DNA from: Pelobates cultripes | Taxonomy: Eukaryota; Chordata; Amphibia; Anura; Pelobatidae | Length of the DNA stretch: 64,000 bases | NCBI GenBank assembly: GCA_933207985.1 | Contig: OW240914.1 | Location: 290,242,601-290,306,600, forward strand | Direction of reading: 5' to 3' | Shown here: positions 56,801 to 59,800 of the stretch, piece by piece | Layout of the letters: each line of letters begins with the position of its first letter | Position numbering within the stretch: position 1 is the first letter of the stretch | Program-made: the position numbers and the translations under genes | The notes under the pieces: model-generated | Seen by the model: the letters and a program-made list of their open reading frames with translations, nothing else | Database searches by the model: none | Told to the model about the DNA's origin: nothing

Positions 56801-59800
56801 TTCATATCTGCCTGGCTGCCTCCTTTTTGTACCATTACAATCTCACGAACTATGGGCCATCCCCCCATCCCGGACCCCATGTATTTTATCTAATCTCATT
56901 TGTCAATAAAGTATTTTTTATTTTTCATGTATATTTTTTTATTTCTATTCATTTTTGTTTACCAGGGGATGTTATATACACCCTCTTAGTGGGCATACCC
57001 TTAGTTGAGTGTATTGTGAGAGATAGACGTTGGTTCTTCTCTACATATGCCCTCATCTTTGGGTACTTTTCTATTAGCGTTTTTGTTGGGTTAACCCCTC
57101 CTATGTTGTCCATCTAGTCCTTCTGTGACTCCAGGAGTGGATTGTCTCCAGTCCTGCGGTCACTGTTTTCTCTTTCTATCAAGGGGTAAAACATACCTTT
57201 TTTTCAGCGCCGGGTGGGGAGCTCTCCTCCTCCTCTCCGCCTCCGATCCTCCCATTCGGCTGAATGTGCACGCGCGGCAAGAGCTGCGCGCGCATTCATC
57301 CGGTCTCATAGGAAAGCATTCATAATGCTTTTCTATGGACGCTTGCGTGTTCTCACTGTGATTTTCACAGTGAGAATCATGCAAGCGGCTCTAGCGGCTG
57401 TCAATGAGACAGCCACTAGAGGATTTGGAGGATGGAATAACCCATTTATAAACATAGCAGTTTCTCTGAAACTGCTATGTTTATAAAAAAATGGGTTAAC
57501 CCTAGCTGGACCTGGCACCCAGACCACTTCATTAAGCTGAAGTGGTCTGGGTGCCTAGAGTGGTCCTTTAATCACACACAGGAGGCTCCTGCAGGGTCCA
57601 GTTAGCTTTTCACAGAGCAGGAGATAAGGAATTCTAAATTAAGAGTTGTTCTGGTGTGTATAGTCGGTCCCTGCAGGCTTTTTGCTGTAAACACTGCTTT
57701 TTCAGAGACATTGCTATAAAACAGTATCTAGTATCAGAGAAAAAGCAGTGTTTATATTAGTGCCTAGAAACACCTCTGGTGGCCAATCCCTCAGATGTAT
57801 TTAGTGGGTGCAGCCAGGGCCGCCATCAGGGGGTGACAACCGTGACTATTGTCACGGGCCTGGGGGGCCCGGACTGCTCTGGCAGTCCCGGGCCCCACTT
57901 TCTTTCTCTGCACACATAGATAGCACATATCGCTATCTATGTGTGCAGCCGCGGGCCCCCGGCTCCCTGTTACCGCAGAGGGGGCCCAGGCAGCACACAG
58001 CTTCTCCTCCTGTCTTCTCTCTTCTCATAACTCTCGCGAGACCCGCGGAGCGTTGCCATGGTAACCGGGTCTCGCGAGAGTTATTAGAAGAGAGAAGAGA
58101 GGAGAAGCTGTGTGCTGCCTGGGCCCCCTCTGCGGTAACAGGGAGCCGGGGGGCCCCCACCGGACCACCAGGGATGGAATCTCCCCCCTCCATGGACACA
58201 GGTAAGCAGGGAGGGGGGAGAAACATTTAATTAAATTAATTAAAAATTAATGTTAAAATGCCCCTTCCTCCCCCTCCCCCCCAGATTGCACATATACACA
58301 GCACACACTACATACACTAACACACAACACACACACTGCATACACTAACACAACACACACACTGCATACACTAACACACAACACACACTGCATACACTAA
58401 CACAACACACACTGCATACACTAACACACACACTGCATACACTAACACAACACACACACTGCATACACTAACACACAACACACACTGCATACACTAACAC
58501 AACACACACACTGCACACACTAACACACAACACACACTGCATACACTAACACAACACACACACTGCATACACTAACATAACACACAACACACACCATACA
58601 CTAACACACAACACACACCATAAACTAACACAACACAAACACACTGCATACACTAACACAACACACACTGCATACACTTACTCAACACACACACTGCATA
58701 CACTAACACACACACTGCATACACTAACACAACACACACACTGCATACACTAACAAAACACACACACTGCATAAACTAACAACACACACTGCATACACTA
58801 ACACAACACACACACACACACTGCATACACTAACACAACACACACACTGCATACCCTAACACAACACACACACACACACACACTGCATACACTAACACAA
58901 CACACACTCTGCATACACTAACACAACACACACTCTGCATCCGCTACACTAACACACACTCTGCATCCGCTACACACTAACACACTCTCTGCATTCACTA
59001 CACATTAACACTGCATTCACTACACTAACACACACTCTGCATCCGCTACACACTAACACACTCTCTGCATTCACTACACATTAACACACACTCTGCATTC
59101 ACTACAAATTTACACACACTCTGCATTCACTGCACTAACACACACACTACATTCATTACACTGACACGCTCTGCATTCACTACACACTAACACACACTCT
59201 GCATTCATTACACACTAACACACACTCTGCATTCACTAAACTATGCACATACTCTGGATTCACTATACTGACACACACTCTGCATTCACTACACTAACAT
59301 ACACTCTGCATTAACTGGACACACAGCATCCACTATACAAACATCCTGTATTCACAGTACACACACTACATCCACCACAAATTGAAACACTCTGCATTCA
59401 CTATACACAGACACTGCGTCTAATACACACACTACAGACACTGCATCCACTAAACACATTTCATCTAGTACATACAAACACTACATCCACTACACAAACA
59501 CACACTACATCACTGTACACACACTACATCCACTACTCAAATACACTCTGCGTTCACTATACACACTGCATCCGCTACACAAACACACACTCTGCATTCA
59601 CTGCACAAACAGTATCTAATACACACAAACACTACATCCATTACACACATTCTAATTCACTTCCACTATACACACACCACATTCAGTCCTGCATCATTGT
59701 GAGCGGACTAGGTAGGGCGTGGGCGGGCCTGGGAGGAGGGGGGGGGGGGCCAGACCTTGTGCTTTGTCATGGGCCCCAAAATGTCTGATGGCGGCCCTGG

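Larger units (their letters stand above)
55172..57180. mobile_element. Unclassified 2-kb retro-type insertion with 646-bp inverted arms
   Basis: Flanked by aaggggtaaaacata at 55157-55171 and 57181-57195, a 15-bp target duplication; the uninterrupted site exists in the 48782 T2 copy. Arms 55169-55814 and 56429-57074 are near-identical inverted repeats of 646 bp. A spacer of 614 bp separates them and a unique tail of 106 bp follows. Both arms carry the same open frame (encoding [15 protein letters not shown] ...), which I do not recognise and which may be meaningless. Penelope-like or other TPRT origin is possible. Confidence 0.75.
55046..57571. mobile_element. T2-type element split by a 2-kb insertion
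   Basis: TTAAAGGACCACTATAGTGC at the left; GGGTGCCTAGAGTGGTCCTTTAA at the right; TTAA duplicated. Its two halves match the intact element at 48782-49282 in reverse orientation. The gap between them is the insertion 55172-57180. Confidence 0.8.
54804..57645. mobile_element. Outer T2-type element of the intron-33 nest
   Basis: Starts TTAAAGGGACACTATAGTCA at 54804 and continues as in the copy at 5833, then is interrupted at attgaactTTAA by another T2 (55046-57571). It resumes at 57572 with tcacacacaggaggctcctg, which matches the inverse of the 5833 copy. The far end merges with the next T2-like segment without a clean terminus. Confidence 0.6.
57815..59799. mobile_element. 2-kb hAT-type element with palindrome and CA-rich array
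   Basis: CAGGGCCGCCATCAGG at the left; CTGATGGCGGCCCTG at the right. The 8-bp target duplication ggtgcagc is perfect (57807-57814, 59800-59807). Inside: a GC-rich palindrome (57953-58158), then a CA-rich minisatellite (58285-59680) with units around acactgcatacactaacaca. No transposase is visible, so it is non-autonomous. Confidence 0.85.

Noticed and set aside
55093..57117. Identical open frames (106-117 codons) in both arms of the inverted repeat as a real gene
   Set aside because: No recognisable domain, a low-complexity hydrophobic and aromatic composition from AT-rich DNA, and differing ends in the two arms. The frame is more likely chance.
57808..58230. 140-codon open frame over the GC-rich palindrome
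   Set aside because: It is matched by a mirror frame on the other strand because the DNA is palindromic; no protein family recognised.
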